From Streptomyces sp. 1-11 (GTDB taxonomy: Bacteria; Actinomycetota; Actinomycetes; Streptomycetales; Streptomycetaceae): a stretch of 64,000 bases of DNA. The notes below the pieces were generated by a model. The model had not been told where the DNA came from. It did no database searches and saw nothing but the letters and a program-made list of their open reading frames with translations. Location: positions 1 through 64,000 of the forward strand of contig NZ_BJTV01000017.1 in NCBI RefSeq assembly GCF_007176755.1, read 5' to 3'. This document shows positions 39,179 to 48,117 of the stretch, one piece after another; position 1 is the stretch's first letter; every line of letters starts with the position of its first letter. The position numbers and the translations under genes were made by a program.

Positions 39179-40597
39179 TCACTTGGTCTGCGCGTCCGGT
39201 CCGAAGCGGCTGCGGACGGCCGTCTGCACCTCGTCCTCCTCGGCCGGGTCGGCGGCGAGGCGGCGCAGTCGTTCGACGACCCGGATGTCGCCGGTCTCGG
39301 CGTGCCGGGCGGCGATCTCGCGGGTGGTCTCCTCGCAGTCCCAGAGGCATTCGACGGCGAAGCCGGTGGCGAAGGAGGGGTCGGTGGCGGCCAGGGCGCG
39401 GGCGGCGCGGCCGCGCAGGTGGGACGAGGCCGTCTCGCGGTAGACGTGGCGCAGCACGGGGGCCGCGCAGGCGATGCCGAGGCGTCCGGCGCCGTCGACC
39501 AGGGTCCACAGGGTGGGCGCGTCGGGCCCCTCGCCGCGCACCGCCTCGCGCAGGGCGCCGAGGACCAGGTCGCTGTCCTGGGCGCCGCCGCGGCAGGCGA
39601 GGACGCGGCCGGCGGCCGCCCCGAGGGCGTCGGGGCGCTGGGCCCAGCGGCGGGCGCGCTGGACGGCGGCGATGCTGCGCATGCGTTCGAAGGAGTCGAC
39701 GGCGGCCTCCACGACGACCGGGGTTCCGTCGGCGACCGCGGCCTCGACCAGGTCGAGGGCGTCGGGGTCGTTGCCGTCGGCCAGGTAGCGCAGGGCCGTG
39801 CAGCGGGCTCCGTCGGTGCCGGTCCGGGCAGCCTGGAGGATCTCCGGCCGGTCCTCCGGACCCGCGACGGCGACCAGGCAGCGGGCGGCCGGCACATGGA
39901 GGGCGGCACCCCGCTCGACGCCCTGCTGGGCCCACTCGAAGACGGCCCGCACACTCCAGCCGGGACGTGGCCCGGTGGGCCGCATCTGGCGCTGCCAGCG
40001 GTCGAAACAGCCGGTCTCCTGGGCGGCACGCACGCGCGTGGCGATCGATGCGCGCGGATCCTCGGCCCACAGCCGCCAGGGCCTGGGCTCGAAGGCGTCG
40101 CGGACGGCGGCGGCCAGCTCGGCGTCGCCCTCCGGGCCGGTGGCGAAGCGGGCCAGCACCGGGGCGGCGAGGGCGCGCAGGCCCGCGTCGTCGTCCCGCA
40201 GGGCCAGTTCGTCCAGGGCCCAGGCCCAGTTGGAGCCGTGGGCGGCGTACCTGCGCAGGAGTTCCAGCGCGTCGCGCCGGCCATAGGAGGCGAGGTGTCC
40301 GAGCACGGCCAGGGCGAGTCCGGTACGGGACTCGTCGGTGTCCAGGACGTCTTCCGCGCCGAAGAGGTGCGCCTCGACGGCGTCCAGTCCGCCGTTGAGG
40401 TCGAGGTGGAGCCGGGCGTAGTAGAGGGAGCGGTTCTCCACCTGCCAGTCGTGGCGGGGGTCGTGCAGCACACAGTGGTTCAGGGCCGCGAGCGCCTCGG
40501 CGCGCGGGGCGGTGAGCGCGTGCAGCGTGCCGTCGCCGCGGCCCCGCTGGAGCAGGCCGAGCAGCGTACCGCTGGGCGCTATGACCGGATCGAACAT
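39179..40597 (-). CDS. HEAT/ARM-like helical repeat protein
   Basis: Function unknown. About 472 residues, almost all helical pairs with HEAT-like spacing (for example LALAVLGHLASYGRRDALEL, then VVEAAVDSFERMRSIAAVQ, then RGRAARALAATDPSFA). This points to a protein-protein scaffold in the cytoplasm. ATG 40597 has GAGG nine bases upstream; GTG 40612 is the alternative. It stands alone between two gaps of just under 300 bases. The gap at 38882-39178 holds only a GC-rich hairpin near 39027-39050, and the gap at 40598-40896 shows no gene. Confidence 0.8.
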   Translation of the reverse strand: MFDPVIAPSGTLLGLLQRGRGDGTLHALTAPRAEALAALNHCVLHDPRHDWQVENRSLYYARLHLDLNGGLDAVEAHLFGAEDVLDTDESRTGLALAVLGHLASYGRRDALELLRRYAAHGSNWAWALDELALRDDDAGLRALAAPVLARFATGPEGDAELAAAVRDAFEPRPWRLWAEDPRASIATRVRAAQETGCFDRWQRQMRPTGPRPGWSVRAVFEWAQQGVERGAALHVPAARCLVAVAGPEDRPEILQAARTGTDGARCTALRYLADGNDPDALDLVEAAVADGTPVVVEAAVDSFERMRSIAAVQRARRWAQRPDALGAAAGRVLACRGGAQDSDLVLGALREAVRGEGPDAPTLWTLVDGAGRLGIACAAPVLRHVYRETASSHLRGRAARALAATDPSFATGFAVECLWDCEETTREIAARHAETGDIRVVERLRRLAADPAEEDEVQTAVRSRFGPDAQTK

Positions 40598-40896
40598 GGG
40601 AAACAGCCTCACATCAAGCGTCGACGCAACCGGGGAACACGCATTACCTGGCCGCGTGACACAACGTCGGAGCGCCCGCCGTCTCTTGCTTGCTGTAGCC
40701 CATTTCTCTCTGCCTCTCGTCGGTGGCCCATGCGGACCGCATCACGGCCCGCGCGGTGCGGCAACACCTGCCCAGCCATCGCGTCCGTGAATCACGTCGT
40801 CATGATGACCCGCGCCGTGAGCTGCCGCGACCGTATTTCCGGCGGCTTTGTACCGCCTCCCCCGTTGTCCGTGTCGTACCTGGTCAGTTCGGCGCG

Positions 40897-41289
40897 TCAG
40901 TGCGCGCCGAACAGCTCCAGGAGTTCCGCCTTGCCGAACATGCGCGCCGTGTCGACGGCCGAGGGGGTGCCCGCGGCCGGGTCGGCGCCGCCCTCCAGGA
41001 GGGCTCTGATCACGTCCGTCTCCCCCTTGAAGACGGCCCCCGCGAGCGGGGTCTGGCCCCGGTCGTTGATGCGGTCGGCCTCGGCGCCCCGGGCGAGCAG
41101 GGCGCGCACGGCTTCGGCGTGACCGTGGTACGCGGCGAGCATCACCAGGGAGTCGCCGCGGTCGTTGGTCAGGTTGGCCGGCACGCCGGCGTCGACGTAC
41201 GCCACGAGCTCGTCCGTCCGCCCCTGCCGGGCCAGATCGAAGATCTTGGTCGCCAGCTCCACGACCTCGGGGTCGGGAACGTCACTCAT
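40897..41289 (-). CDS. Ankyrin-repeat protein
   Basis: Small ankyrin protein of 130 residues with about three repeats (GDSLVMLAAYHGHAEAVRAL, GQTPLAGAVFKGETDVIRAL, then a truncated copy). Each shows the TPLxxA-like and GxxxVxxLL features. It has no signal peptide and probably binds a partner protein; none is identifiable from neighbours. It may help oxidative or catalase-linked stress proteins, as some small bacterial ankyrin proteins do, but there is no such gene here. Confidence 0.88.
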   Translation of the reverse strand: MSDVPDPEVVELATKIFDLARQGRTDELVAYVDAGVPANLTNDRGDSLVMLAAYHGHAEAVRALLARGAEADRINDRGQTPLAGAVFKGETDVIRALLEGGADPAAGTPSAVDTARMFGKAELLELFGAH

Positions 41290-41470
41290 CGGCGGGACCG
41301 CCTCTCGTTACAACCGTTCAGGTGAATCGCAAGGGTACTGGCTCGCGCCTCACGGGAGCCGAAGTGCCCGGGGCAAAGATCACCCGTGATCGCGGCGGAC
41401 GCAAACGCCCTGGCCGACCGGGCCGCCGACGGCTGCGCCGGTCGAGGGAAAAGCGCCGGAATTCACCCAG

Positions 41471-41499
41471 TTGCACCTTTTATCGTATAGATACATCCT
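41471..41499 (+). promoter_or_regulatory. AT-rich promoter/operator upstream of the small membrane protein and FtsK-like genes
   Basis: An island of AT-rich sequence in a GC-rich chromosome. TTGCAC (41471-41476) could be a -35. GTATAGATAC (41485-41494) is an inverted repeat GTAT-AG-ATAC of the type bound by YtrA-like GntR repressors of conjugative elements. The only -10 options, TACATC or CATCCT at about 41492-41499, are fair. Confidence 0.4.
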
Positions 41500-41553
41500 G
41501 TGATCCTGGAAGAACTCACGGTGACTGTCCCCCTCGACACCAGGAGGCCTCAA

Positions 41554-41748
41554 ATGATCCTCTCCATGTCCGGCGTCGTCCTGCTCGGCGTCGTCGTCTT
41601 CCTCTTCTTCCGCAAGGACGGCCTCAAGGGCTCGCACGCCTGCGTCTCGGCCCTGTTCGGCTTCTATCTCTCCAGCACGGCCATCGCCCCGAGCATCAAG
41701 GCCGGCGGCGAGAGCCTGGCGAGCCTGCTCGGGGGCATCAAGTTCTGA
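41554..41748 (+). CDS. Small membrane protein upstream of FtsK-like gene
   Basis: Function not recognised. A 64-residue protein with one clear membrane helix (MSGVVLLGVVVFLFF) and a second hydrophobic stretch (SALFGFYLSSTAI), ending in a glycine-rich amphipathic tail. ATG 41554 follows GGAGG. It lies 57 bases before the FtsK/SpoIIIE-like gene in the same direction. Small membrane proteins often accompany TraB/FtsK-type DNA pumps on Streptomyces mobile elements, so the pair may be a chromosomal relic or relative. That link is inference. Confidence 0.75.
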   Translation: MILSMSGVVLLGVVVFLFFRKDGLKGSHACVSALFGFYLSSTAIAPSIKAGGESLASLLGGIKF

Positions 41749-41805
41749 CGCCCCCGCACCCCGTCCGTACGCACCGACACCCGTACGACTCAACAGGAGA
41801 CAGCA

Positions 41806-43431
41806 GTGGCCCGGCGCCCTCTTCCCCGCATTCTGAGCAAGGACAGCGCGCAGATCGCCCGGACCCAGATCGCCCGGAGCCGGGAGCTGGCCCGGACGGC
41901 GGCCGACAGCGCCACGGACGTCCTGCACCCGCTGATCACCGTCTCGCGCGGGCTGCGCCGGCTGGCCTCGGCCGGGCGGCGCAGATGGGCCGGGACACCC
42001 AAGGACAAGCGCGGGCCACTGCTGTTCCTGACAGCCTCCGTGGTCCTGGTGGTGGTGCTGATGCCGTACGGCCCGCTGCTCGCCGTCATCGCCGTGATGG
42101 CGGCGGCCGCCTGGCACGGCCGCGACCGTACGCCGGCGGCGCCCGAAGGACCCGACGAGGCACAGGCCGAACGCCTCCGGTCGCTCTACGAAGCCCTCGT
42201 GCCGCACTTCTCCACCGCGGAGGACCCCGCCCCGCTGTACGCGCACGGCGGCGAGTGGGCGCGGGCCTTCGAGGCGCACGAGTTCGAGGACGGCGGGCGC
42301 CTGGCCCACCTCGTGATCCGTTACCCCGCGTACTTCCCGGACGGCGAGGCCACGGCCCGCGCGCGGATCGAGCACCTGCTCGCCGCGAAGGCCGGGCGGG
42401 GCCGCGAGTACCACTTCGGCTGGGACGAGGAGGCGAACCGGCTCACGGTGTCCGTCCTCGCGCCGCTGCCCGCCGGGATCGCCGCCCAGCGGTTCGTCAC
42501 CTCGCCCGGCGAGACGGTCCTCGGGTTCACCGACGCCGGCGAGGTCCAGCGCACTCTGCCGCTCTCCTACGAGGAGGAACGGCGCGACGTGCCGCCGGTC
42601 GTCTGGCGCACCGGCATCCGCTCCACCGAGCCGCACCTGCTGGCCATGGGCCACCCCGGCAGCGGTACCTCCACCCTGCTGCGCTCGATCGCCCTGCAGG
42701 CCCTGCGGTACGGCGACGTGGTCGTCGTCGACGGCGGCGGCACCGGCGAGTACGCGTGCCTGATCGGCCGGGACGGCGTGCTCGCCGTGGAGTGCGCGCC
42801 GGCCGGGGCGCTGGCCAGCCTGGAGTGGGCCGCGCAGGAGACCGAGCGGCGGCTCACCGCGGTCAACCGCGCCCGGCAGGCGGGCGACCCGCCGCCCGAG
42901 GACACCCGGCGTCCGCTGTGGATCCTGCTGGACCGGCCGACCGTCTTCACCCACCTGGCGGAGGCCGACCACCGCAGGGACCCGCAGACGTATCTGCAGG
43001 TGCCGCTGCGGCACGGCCGCGCCGCGAACGTGACCGTGGTGGTGGCCGAGCAGTTCGACAGCGCGGAGTCGCTCAGCGAGGCGGTGCGGCAGCACACGCG
43101 CGCGCGTGTCGTGCTGGGGCCCGCGGCGCCGCAGCAGGTGGAGGCGGTCCTGGGGATGCCGCCGCACACCAGTCCGCCGGCACAGGTGCCGGCCGGGCGG
43201 GGGTACGCGCGGCTCGGGACGGGGCCGGTGCACCGGCTTCAGGTGCCGGCGACGCCGGATCCCTACGACGACGCGACGAGCGACGCGGACCGGCAGGCGG
43301 TGATGCGGCTGTTGCCGCCCCGCACCACGCCCGCCGACGCGGAGGGTGCCGACGCGGAGGCCGTCGAGACAGAGGCCGTCGAGGCGGCGCCGGTGAGTTT
43401 GCAGAAGGCCGTCGCCGCCGAGAGTGCGTGA
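41806..43431 (+). CDS. FtsK/SpoIIIE-like protein with altered P-loop
   Basis: Membrane-anchored protein of 541 residues resembling FtsK/SpoIIIE/TraB ATPases. Two membrane segments lie at about 66-100 (LLFLTASVVLVVVLM and LLAVIAVMAAAAW). A middle domain follows, then a RecA-like core. The P-loop reads GHPGSGTS (282-289): threonine T288 stands where the essential Walker A lysine should be. The Walker B-like strand is RRPLWILLDRP. With no lysine, ATP hydrolysis by this protein alone is doubtful. GTG 41806 follows AGGAG. The C-terminal 40 residues are acidic and low-complexity. No integrase or replication gene is nearby. Confidence 0.75.
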   Translation: MARRPLPRILSKDSAQIARTQIARSRELARTAADSATDVLHPLITVSRGLRRLASAGRRRWAGTPKDKRGPLLFLTASVVLVVVLMPYGPLLAVIAVMAAAAWHGRDRTPAAPEGPDEAQAERLRSLYEALVPHFSTAEDPAPLYAHGGEWARAFEAHEFEDGGRLAHLVIRYPAYFPDGEATARARIEHLLAAKAGRGREYHFGWDEEANRLTVSVLAPLPAGIAAQRFVTSPGETVLGFTDAGEVQRTLPLSYEEERRDVPPVVWRTGIRSTEPHLLAMGHPGSGTSTLLRSIALQALRYGDVVVVDGGGTGEYACLIGRDGVLAVECAPAGALASLEWAAQETERRLTAVNRARQAGDPPPEDTRRPLWILLDRPTVFTHLAEADHRRDPQTYLQVPLRHGRAANVTVVVAEQFDSAESLSEAVRQHTRARVVLGPAAPQQVEAVLGMPPHTSPPAQVPAGRGYARLGTGPVHRLQVPATPDPYDDATSDADRQAVMRLLPPRTTPADAEGADAEAVETEAVEAAPVSLQKAVAAESA

Positions 43432-43511
43432 GGTCGTCGGCTCGCGCCGGGCGAGGGGTCTTGGTTCACCCGGCGGGCGCGGTGCGGGCGGCCGCGGTGA
43501 GCCGAGCGCGG

Positions 43512-45017
43512 TCAGGCCACGAAGGTGCGGGGGGACTCCGTGTCGCTGGTCGCGCCCGTCTTCACCAGGCGGGACGCCGCCGCAAGGCGGGACGCCGCCT
43601 CGTCCGCCACGGCTCCGCCCACCGTGAACGGAAGACGTACGTAGCCCTCGAAGGCGCCGTCGACGCCGAAGCGGGGGCCCGAGGGCACCCGGACACCGAC
43701 CCGCTCCCCCGCCTCGGCCAGCCTCGAACCGGAGAGGCCGCCCGCGCGGACCCACAGGGTCAGGCCTCCCTTCGGGACCTCGAACTCCCAGTCGGGCAGT
43801 TCCCGGCGCAGCGCGGCCACCAGGGCGTCGCGGTTCTCGCGGGCCTGGCCCCGGCGCAGCTCCACGGCCTGTTCCCAGCCGCCGGTGGAGAACAGCCAGT
43901 TCACGGCGAGCTGCTCCAGCACGGGGGTGCCGAGGTCGGCGTACGCGCGCGCGGCGACCAGGCTGCGGATGACGTCCGGGGCCGCCCGCACCCATCCGAT
44001 GCGCATGCCCGCCCAGAAGGCCTTGCTGGCCGAGCCGACCGTGATCACGGTGGAGCCCGCCGGGTCGAAGCCGCAGACCGGGCGCGGCATCCCGGCGGCG
44101 TACTCCTCGTCGAGCCACAGCTCGGTCATCGTCTCGTCGGCGACGAGGACGGTGCCCGCCGAGCGGGCCGCGTCCACCAGCCGGCGCCGCTGGTCCTCGT
44201 CGGCGAGCGCGCCGGTCGGGTTGTGGAAGTCGGCGACGACGTAGGCGAGCCGGGGCGCGGACTCCCGCAGGACCTGCCGCCAGCGGTCCAGGTCCCACCC
44301 GGTCAGTCCCTCGGCCATGGCGACGGGCACCAGCCGCGCGCCGGCCTCCCGCATGAGCTGGAGGATGTTGGCGTACGACGGCGACTCGACGGCGATGCGC
44401 TCGCCGCGGCCCGCGAAGAGATGGCAGATCGCGTCCATGGCGCCCATCGCGCCGGTGGTCACCATGATCTGCTCGGGCATGGTGGGGATGCCGCGCGCGG
44501 TGTAGCGCTCGGCGATCATCGAGCGCAGGGCGGGCAGACCGGCCGGGTAGTCGCCGTGCGTGTGGGCGTAGGGCGGCAGTTCCTCGAGGGCGCCCTGCAC
44601 GGCGCGGGTGAGCCACGGCTCCGGGGCCGGGAGCGAGGCGCAGCCCAGGTCGATGACGGAGCCGAGCGCCTCGGGCGGCAGGGGCTCGAGGCCCCGCGCG
44701 GGCAGCGGGTTGCCCGCCGGCACCGCCGTCCAGCTGCCGGCTCCGCGCCGGGACTCCAGGAACCCCTCGGTGCGCAGCGCTTCGTAGGCGGCGGCGACCG
44801 TGGTGCGGCTGACGGTGAGGGAGAGGGCGAGCTCCCGCTCGGCGGGCAGGCGGGCGGCCACCGGGACCCGGCCTTCGAGGACCAGCAGCCGGATGCCGTC
44901 GGCCAGGGCGCGGTAGGCGGGCGGGCGGCGGCTGCCGGGGCCGGCCGGGCGGTGCTGCTGGGAGGTCAGCAGCCGGGCGAGCTGTGCGGCACCCACCGCG
45001 GAGGTCCAATGCGCCAT
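43512..45017 (-). CDS. MocR-type regulator (GntR winged helix + aminotransferase fold)
   Basis: Transcription factor of 501 residues. The N-terminal GntR winged helix (about 25-100, LPAERELALSLTVSRTTVAA) is fused to a fold-I aminotransferase-like domain. This domain keeps the PLP lysine in TVGSASKAFWAGMRIGW and the phosphate-site residues DFHNPTGAL. It is divergent from a YczE-type membrane protein gene 102 bases away. MocR/YczE pairs (YczR-YczE) are common, so it most likely controls that gene. ATG 45017 was chosen; the longer frame to 45104 has no support. Autoregulation is usual in the family. Confidence 0.9.
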   Translation of the reverse strand: MAHWTSAVGAAQLARLLTSQQHRPAGPGSRRPPAYRALADGIRLLVLEGRVPVAARLPAERELALSLTVSRTTVAAAYEALRTEGFLESRRGAGSWTAVPAGNPLPARGLEPLPPEALGSVIDLGCASLPAPEPWLTRAVQGALEELPPYAHTHGDYPAGLPALRSMIAERYTARGIPTMPEQIMVTTGAMGAMDAICHLFAGRGERIAVESPSYANILQLMREAGARLVPVAMAEGLTGWDLDRWRQVLRESAPRLAYVVADFHNPTGALADEDQRRRLVDAARSAGTVLVADETMTELWLDEEYAAGMPRPVCGFDPAGSTVITVGSASKAFWAGMRIGWVRAAPDVIRSLVAARAYADLGTPVLEQLAVNWLFSTGGWEQAVELRRGQARENRDALVAALRRELPDWEFEVPKGGLTLWVRAGGLSGSRLAEAGERVGVRVPSGPRFGVDGAFEGYVRLPFTVGGAVADEAASRLAAASRLVKTGATSDTESPRTFVA

Positions 45018-45119
45018 GCCGATCAGTCCACCTTCCCCGAATTGGCCATGGAAGGGATGTCCTCCCACGCCACAGAGTGACACGCGTCGGTCCACCGCCA
45101 CCACTCAGGGGGGTACGTC

Positions 45120-45773
45120 GTGTCCACTTCCGGTCGTCCAGGACGACGGCTGATCCAGTTGTACGCGGGTCTCGCGCTCTACGGCGCGAGCTCGGCGCTG
45201 CTCGTGGCGGCGGGGCTGGGCCTCGAGCCCTGGAACGTGCTGCACCAGGGGCTCGCGGAACTCACCGGGCTGACCATCGGCGTGGTGTCGATCGCCGTGG
45301 GGGCGGTGGTGCTGCTGCTGTGGATCCCGCTGCGCCAGCGCCCCGGCCTCGGCACGGTCTCCAACGTCTTCGTGGTCGGCCTGGCCATGGACGGCACCCT
45401 CGCCCTCCTGCCGGACGTGCGCGCCCTCGCGGTGCGCGTCCCGCTGCTGGTGGCGGGCATCGTGCTCAACGGCGCGGCGACCGGCCTGTACATCGCGGCG
45501 AGCTTCGGCCCGGGCCCGCGCGACGGGCTGATGACGGGCCTGCACCGGCGCACCGGGCGCTCGATCCGGCTGATGCGGACGGTGGTCGAGGTCACCGTCG
45601 TGGTCACCGGTTTCGCCCTGGGCGGCACGATAGGCGTCGGCACCGTGCTCTACGCGGTGTCCATCGGCCCGCTGGCGCAGCTGTTCCTGAAGGTGTTCGA
45701 CGTACGCCCGGCACCGAGCGGCAGCACCGTCGTTGCCGCGGGGCCACCCGATGGGGCGATACTGCGTCCGTGA
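45120..45773 (+). CDS. YczE/YitT-like membrane protein
   Basis: Integral membrane protein of 217 residues with about five helices and the family's conserved loops GLGLEPWNVLHQG and SFGPGPRDGLMTGL. Its molecular role is not established. It is divergent from the MocR regulator that probably controls it. GTG 45120 follows a run of guanines (AGGGGGG). Its stop overlaps the start of the glycerophosphodiesterase gene, so the two are co-translated. Confidence 0.88.
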   Translation: MSTSGRPGRRLIQLYAGLALYGASSALLVAAGLGLEPWNVLHQGLAELTGLTIGVVSIAVGAVVLLLWIPLRQRPGLGTVSNVFVVGLAMDGTLALLPDVRALAVRVPLLVAGIVLNGAATGLYIAASFGPGPRDGLMTGLHRRTGRSIRLMRTVVEVTVVVTGFALGGTIGVGTVLYAVSIGPLAQLFLKVFDVRPAPSGSTVVAAGPPDGAILRP

Positions 45774-46546
45774 CCCTCACGAGACCGCCCCTGCGCCACC
45801 CGTACCTGGACCATCCGGGCCCGATCGCCTTCGCCCACCGGGGCGGGGCGGCCGACGGGCTGGAGAACACGGTGGCCCAGTTCCGGCGCGCCGTCGAGCT
45901 GGGCTACCGGTACATCGAGACCGATGTGCACGCGACGGCGGACGGCAGGCTGGCCGCCTTCCACGACGCGACGCTGGACCGGGTCACCGACGGCGCGGGC
46001 CGCATCGCCGACCTGCCCTGGCAGGAGGTGCGCCGCGCGCGCGTGGCGGGGCGGGAGCCGGTGCCACTGTTCGAGGAGCTGCTGGAGGCCTTCCCCGGGG
46101 TCCGCTGGAACGTGGACGTCAAGGCGGAGCCGGCGCTGCGGCCCCTGCTGGAGCTGATCGAGCGGACGGACGCCTGGGACCGGGTGTGCGTGGGCTCGTT
46201 CTCCGAGGCGCGGGTGCTGCGGGCGCAGCGGCTGGCCGGGCCGCGCCTGGCCACCTCGTTCGGCACGCGCGGTGTGCTCAGCCTGCGGCTGCGCTCCTGG
46301 GGGCTGCCGGCCGCGGTGCGCCGGTCGGCGGTGGCCGCCCAGGTGCCGGAGGCCCAGTCGGGCGTCCCGGTGGTGGACCACCGTTTCGTGCGCGCGGCCC
46401 ACGCGCGCGGGCTGCAGGTGCACGTGTGGACGGTCAACGAACCGGAGCGGATGCACCGGCTGCTGGACCTCGGGGTCGATGGCATCATGACCGATCACAT
46501 CGACACGTTGCGCAAGGTCATGGAGGACCGCGGCGTCTGGGTCTGA
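45770..46546 (+). CDS. Glycerophosphodiester phosphodiesterase
   Basis: Hydrolyses glycerophosphodiesters to glycerol 3-phosphate and an alcohol. It has 258 residues and no signal peptide, so it is cytoplasmic (UgpQ type). GDPD motifs are AHRGGAADGLENT, YIETDVHATADG, FHDATLDRVT and NVDVKAEP, with a late VWTVNEPERMHRLLDLGVDG. All metal and catalytic residues appear present. GTG 45770 overlaps the upstream stop codon (GTGA). An MFS gene follows 57 bases later. Confidence 0.94.
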   Translation: MTLTRPPLRHPYLDHPGPIAFAHRGGAADGLENTVAQFRRAVELGYRYIETDVHATADGRLAAFHDATLDRVTDGAGRIADLPWQEVRRARVAGREPVPLFEELLEAFPGVRWNVDVKAEPALRPLLELIERTDAWDRVCVGSFSEARVLRAQRLAGPRLATSFGTRGVLSLRLRSWGLPAAVRRSAVAAQVPEAQSGVPVVDHRFVRAAHARGLQVHVWTVNEPERMHRLLDLGVDGIMTDHIDTLRKVMEDRGVWV

Positions 46547-46603
46547 CCGGGCGGCCCCGTCCGGGCCCGCGCACGGCACTGCGGCGGGGAAGCGAGGGCA
46601 CGG

Positions 46604-47950
46604 GTGGGCACCGACACCGTGCGGGCGGGGACGGACGACGACGCCGCGGGCCGGCGGCGCGAGCAGCGCGGCTGGTACTTCTACGACTGGGCGTGCTCGG
46701 TCTACTCCACCAGCGTCCTGACCGTGTTCCTCGGCCCGTACCTGACCTCGGTCGCCAGGAACGCGGCCGACGCCGGCGGCTATGTGCACCCGCTGGGCGT
46801 CCCGGTCCGGGCGGGCTCCTTCTTCGCCTACTCGGTGTCCCTCTCGGTGATCCTCGCCGTCGTGGTGATGCCCCTGGTGGGGAGCGCCGCGGACCGCACG
46901 GGCCGCAAGAAGCCGCTGCTCGGGGCGGCCGCCTACACCGGGGCCGCCGCCACGGCCGGCATGTTCTTCCTGGACGGCGACCGCTACCTGCTCGGCGGGG
47001 CACTGCTGGTCGTGGCCAACGCGGCGCAGTCGGTGGCGATGATGCTCTACAACTCCTACCTGCCGCAGATCGCGCCGCCCGGGGAACGCGACGCGGTCTC
47101 CTCCCGAGGCTGGGCCTTCGGCTACGCGGCGGGGTCCCTGGTGCTCGTCGCCAACCTGGTGCTGTACTCGGCGCACGCCTCCTTCGGGCTGACGGAGACA
47201 GCCGCCGTCCGCGTCTGCCTGGCCTCGGCCGGACTGTGGTGGGGCGCCTTCACCCTCGTGCCGCTGCGGCGGCTGCGCGACCGGCGCACACGTGTGGCGG
47301 GCGCCGCCGTCCCCGGGGCGCGGCAGCTCGCCGCGACGTTCAGGGACATGCGCCGCCATCCGCTGACCCTGGCCTTCCTGCTGGCGTACCTCGTCTACAA
47401 CGACGGCATCCAGACGGTGATCTCCCAGGCCTCGGTCTACGGCTCCGAGGAGCTCGGGCTCGGGCAGTCCACGCTGATCACGGCGGTGCTGCTGGTGCAG
47501 GTGCTGGCCGTGGCGGGGGCGCTGGCGATGGGGCGGCTGGCGCGGCGGCACGGGGCCAAGCGGACCGTGCTCGGGTCGCTCGTGGCCTGGACGGTCACCC
47601 TGGGGGCCGGCTACTTCCTGCCCGCCGGGGCCCCGGTGTGGTTCTTCGTGCTGGCCGCCGGCATCGGGCTGGTGCTCGGCGGCAGCCAGGCGCTGTCCCG
47701 GTCGCTCTTCTCCCACCTGGTGCCGGCCGGGAAGGAGGCCGAGTACTTCGCCGCGTACGAGATGAGCGACCGCGGCATGAGCTGGCTCGGCCCGCTGCTG
47801 TTCGGGGTGACCTACCAGCTCACCGGGAGCTACCGCTCGGCGATCATCTCGCTGGTGGCCTTCTTCGTCGTCGGCTTCGTGCTGCTCGCCCGGGTACCGG
47901 TGCGGCATGCGATCGAGGATGCGGGCAACCCGGTTCCGGACACGATTTAG
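46604..47950 (+). CDS. MFS transporter of the UMF1/Atg22 type
   Basis: Membrane transporter of 448 residues with 12 helices. The N-terminal WYFYDWACSVYSTSVLTVF and GSAADRTGRKKPLL are typical of the UMF1 (Atg22-like) branch. In fungi Atg22 exports amino acids from the vacuole; bacterial substrates are unknown. GTG 46604 follows GCGAGGG. It is third in a likely unit with yczE-like and GDPD genes and ends before the rbpA promoter region. Confidence 0.9.
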   Translation: MGTDTVRAGTDDDAAGRRREQRGWYFYDWACSVYSTSVLTVFLGPYLTSVARNAADAGGYVHPLGVPVRAGSFFAYSVSLSVILAVVVMPLVGSAADRTGRKKPLLGAAAYTGAAATAGMFFLDGDRYLLGGALLVVANAAQSVAMMLYNSYLPQIAPPGERDAVSSRGWAFGYAAGSLVLVANLVLYSAHASFGLTETAAVRVCLASAGLWWGAFTLVPLRRLRDRRTRVAGAAVPGARQLAATFRDMRRHPLTLAFLLAYLVYNDGIQTVISQASVYGSEELGLGQSTLITAVLLVQVLAVAGALAMGRLARRHGAKRTVLGSLVAWTVTLGAGYFLPAGAPVWFFVLAAGIGLVLGGSQALSRSLFSHLVPAGKEAEYFAAYEMSDRGMSWLGPLLFGVTYQLTGSYRSAIISLVAFFVVGFVLLARVPVRHAIEDAGNPVPDTI

Positions 47951-47974
47951 CACTCGACACGAAAGGGCGGTAGT

Positions 47975-48000
47975 GTACGCGTTTGGCCTGCCAGGCGTAC
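47975..48000 (+). terminator. Possible terminator hairpin after the MFS gene
   Basis: GTACGC (47975-47980) pairs with GCGTAC (47995-48000), with an inner TGGC/GCCA pairing. It lies 25 bases after the MFS stop. The stem is modest. Confidence 0.45.
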
Positions 48001-48036
48001 CGTTACTGCGCGTCAAAGATGCCGAAACGCTGGGTG

Positions 48037-48054
48037 ACATCTGCTAGCAGATGT
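48037..48054. promoter_or_regulatory. Perfect 18-base palindrome upstream of rbpA
   Basis: ACATCTGCTAGCAGATGT is a perfect palindrome without spacer, 64 bases upstream of the sigma-R -35 box of rbpA. It is more AT-rich than its surroundings and looks like an operator for a dimeric regulator. I do not recognise which one. Confidence 0.6.
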
Positions 48055-48117
48055 GACAAACCGGGCGCCTGTGGGTAGAACAAGGGGCGGCTACGACGGC
48101 GACGCATGACCCGGAAC

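Noticed and set aside
40598..40896. Possible gene on either strand in the gap between the HEAT and ankyrin genes
   Set aside because: No frame has a ribosome site, codon bias or domain; no tRNA fold seen.
41290..43500. Integrated conjugative element (AICE)
   Set aside because: Only an FtsK-like and a small membrane protein are present; no integrase, excisionase, replication gene, tRNA or att repeat was found.
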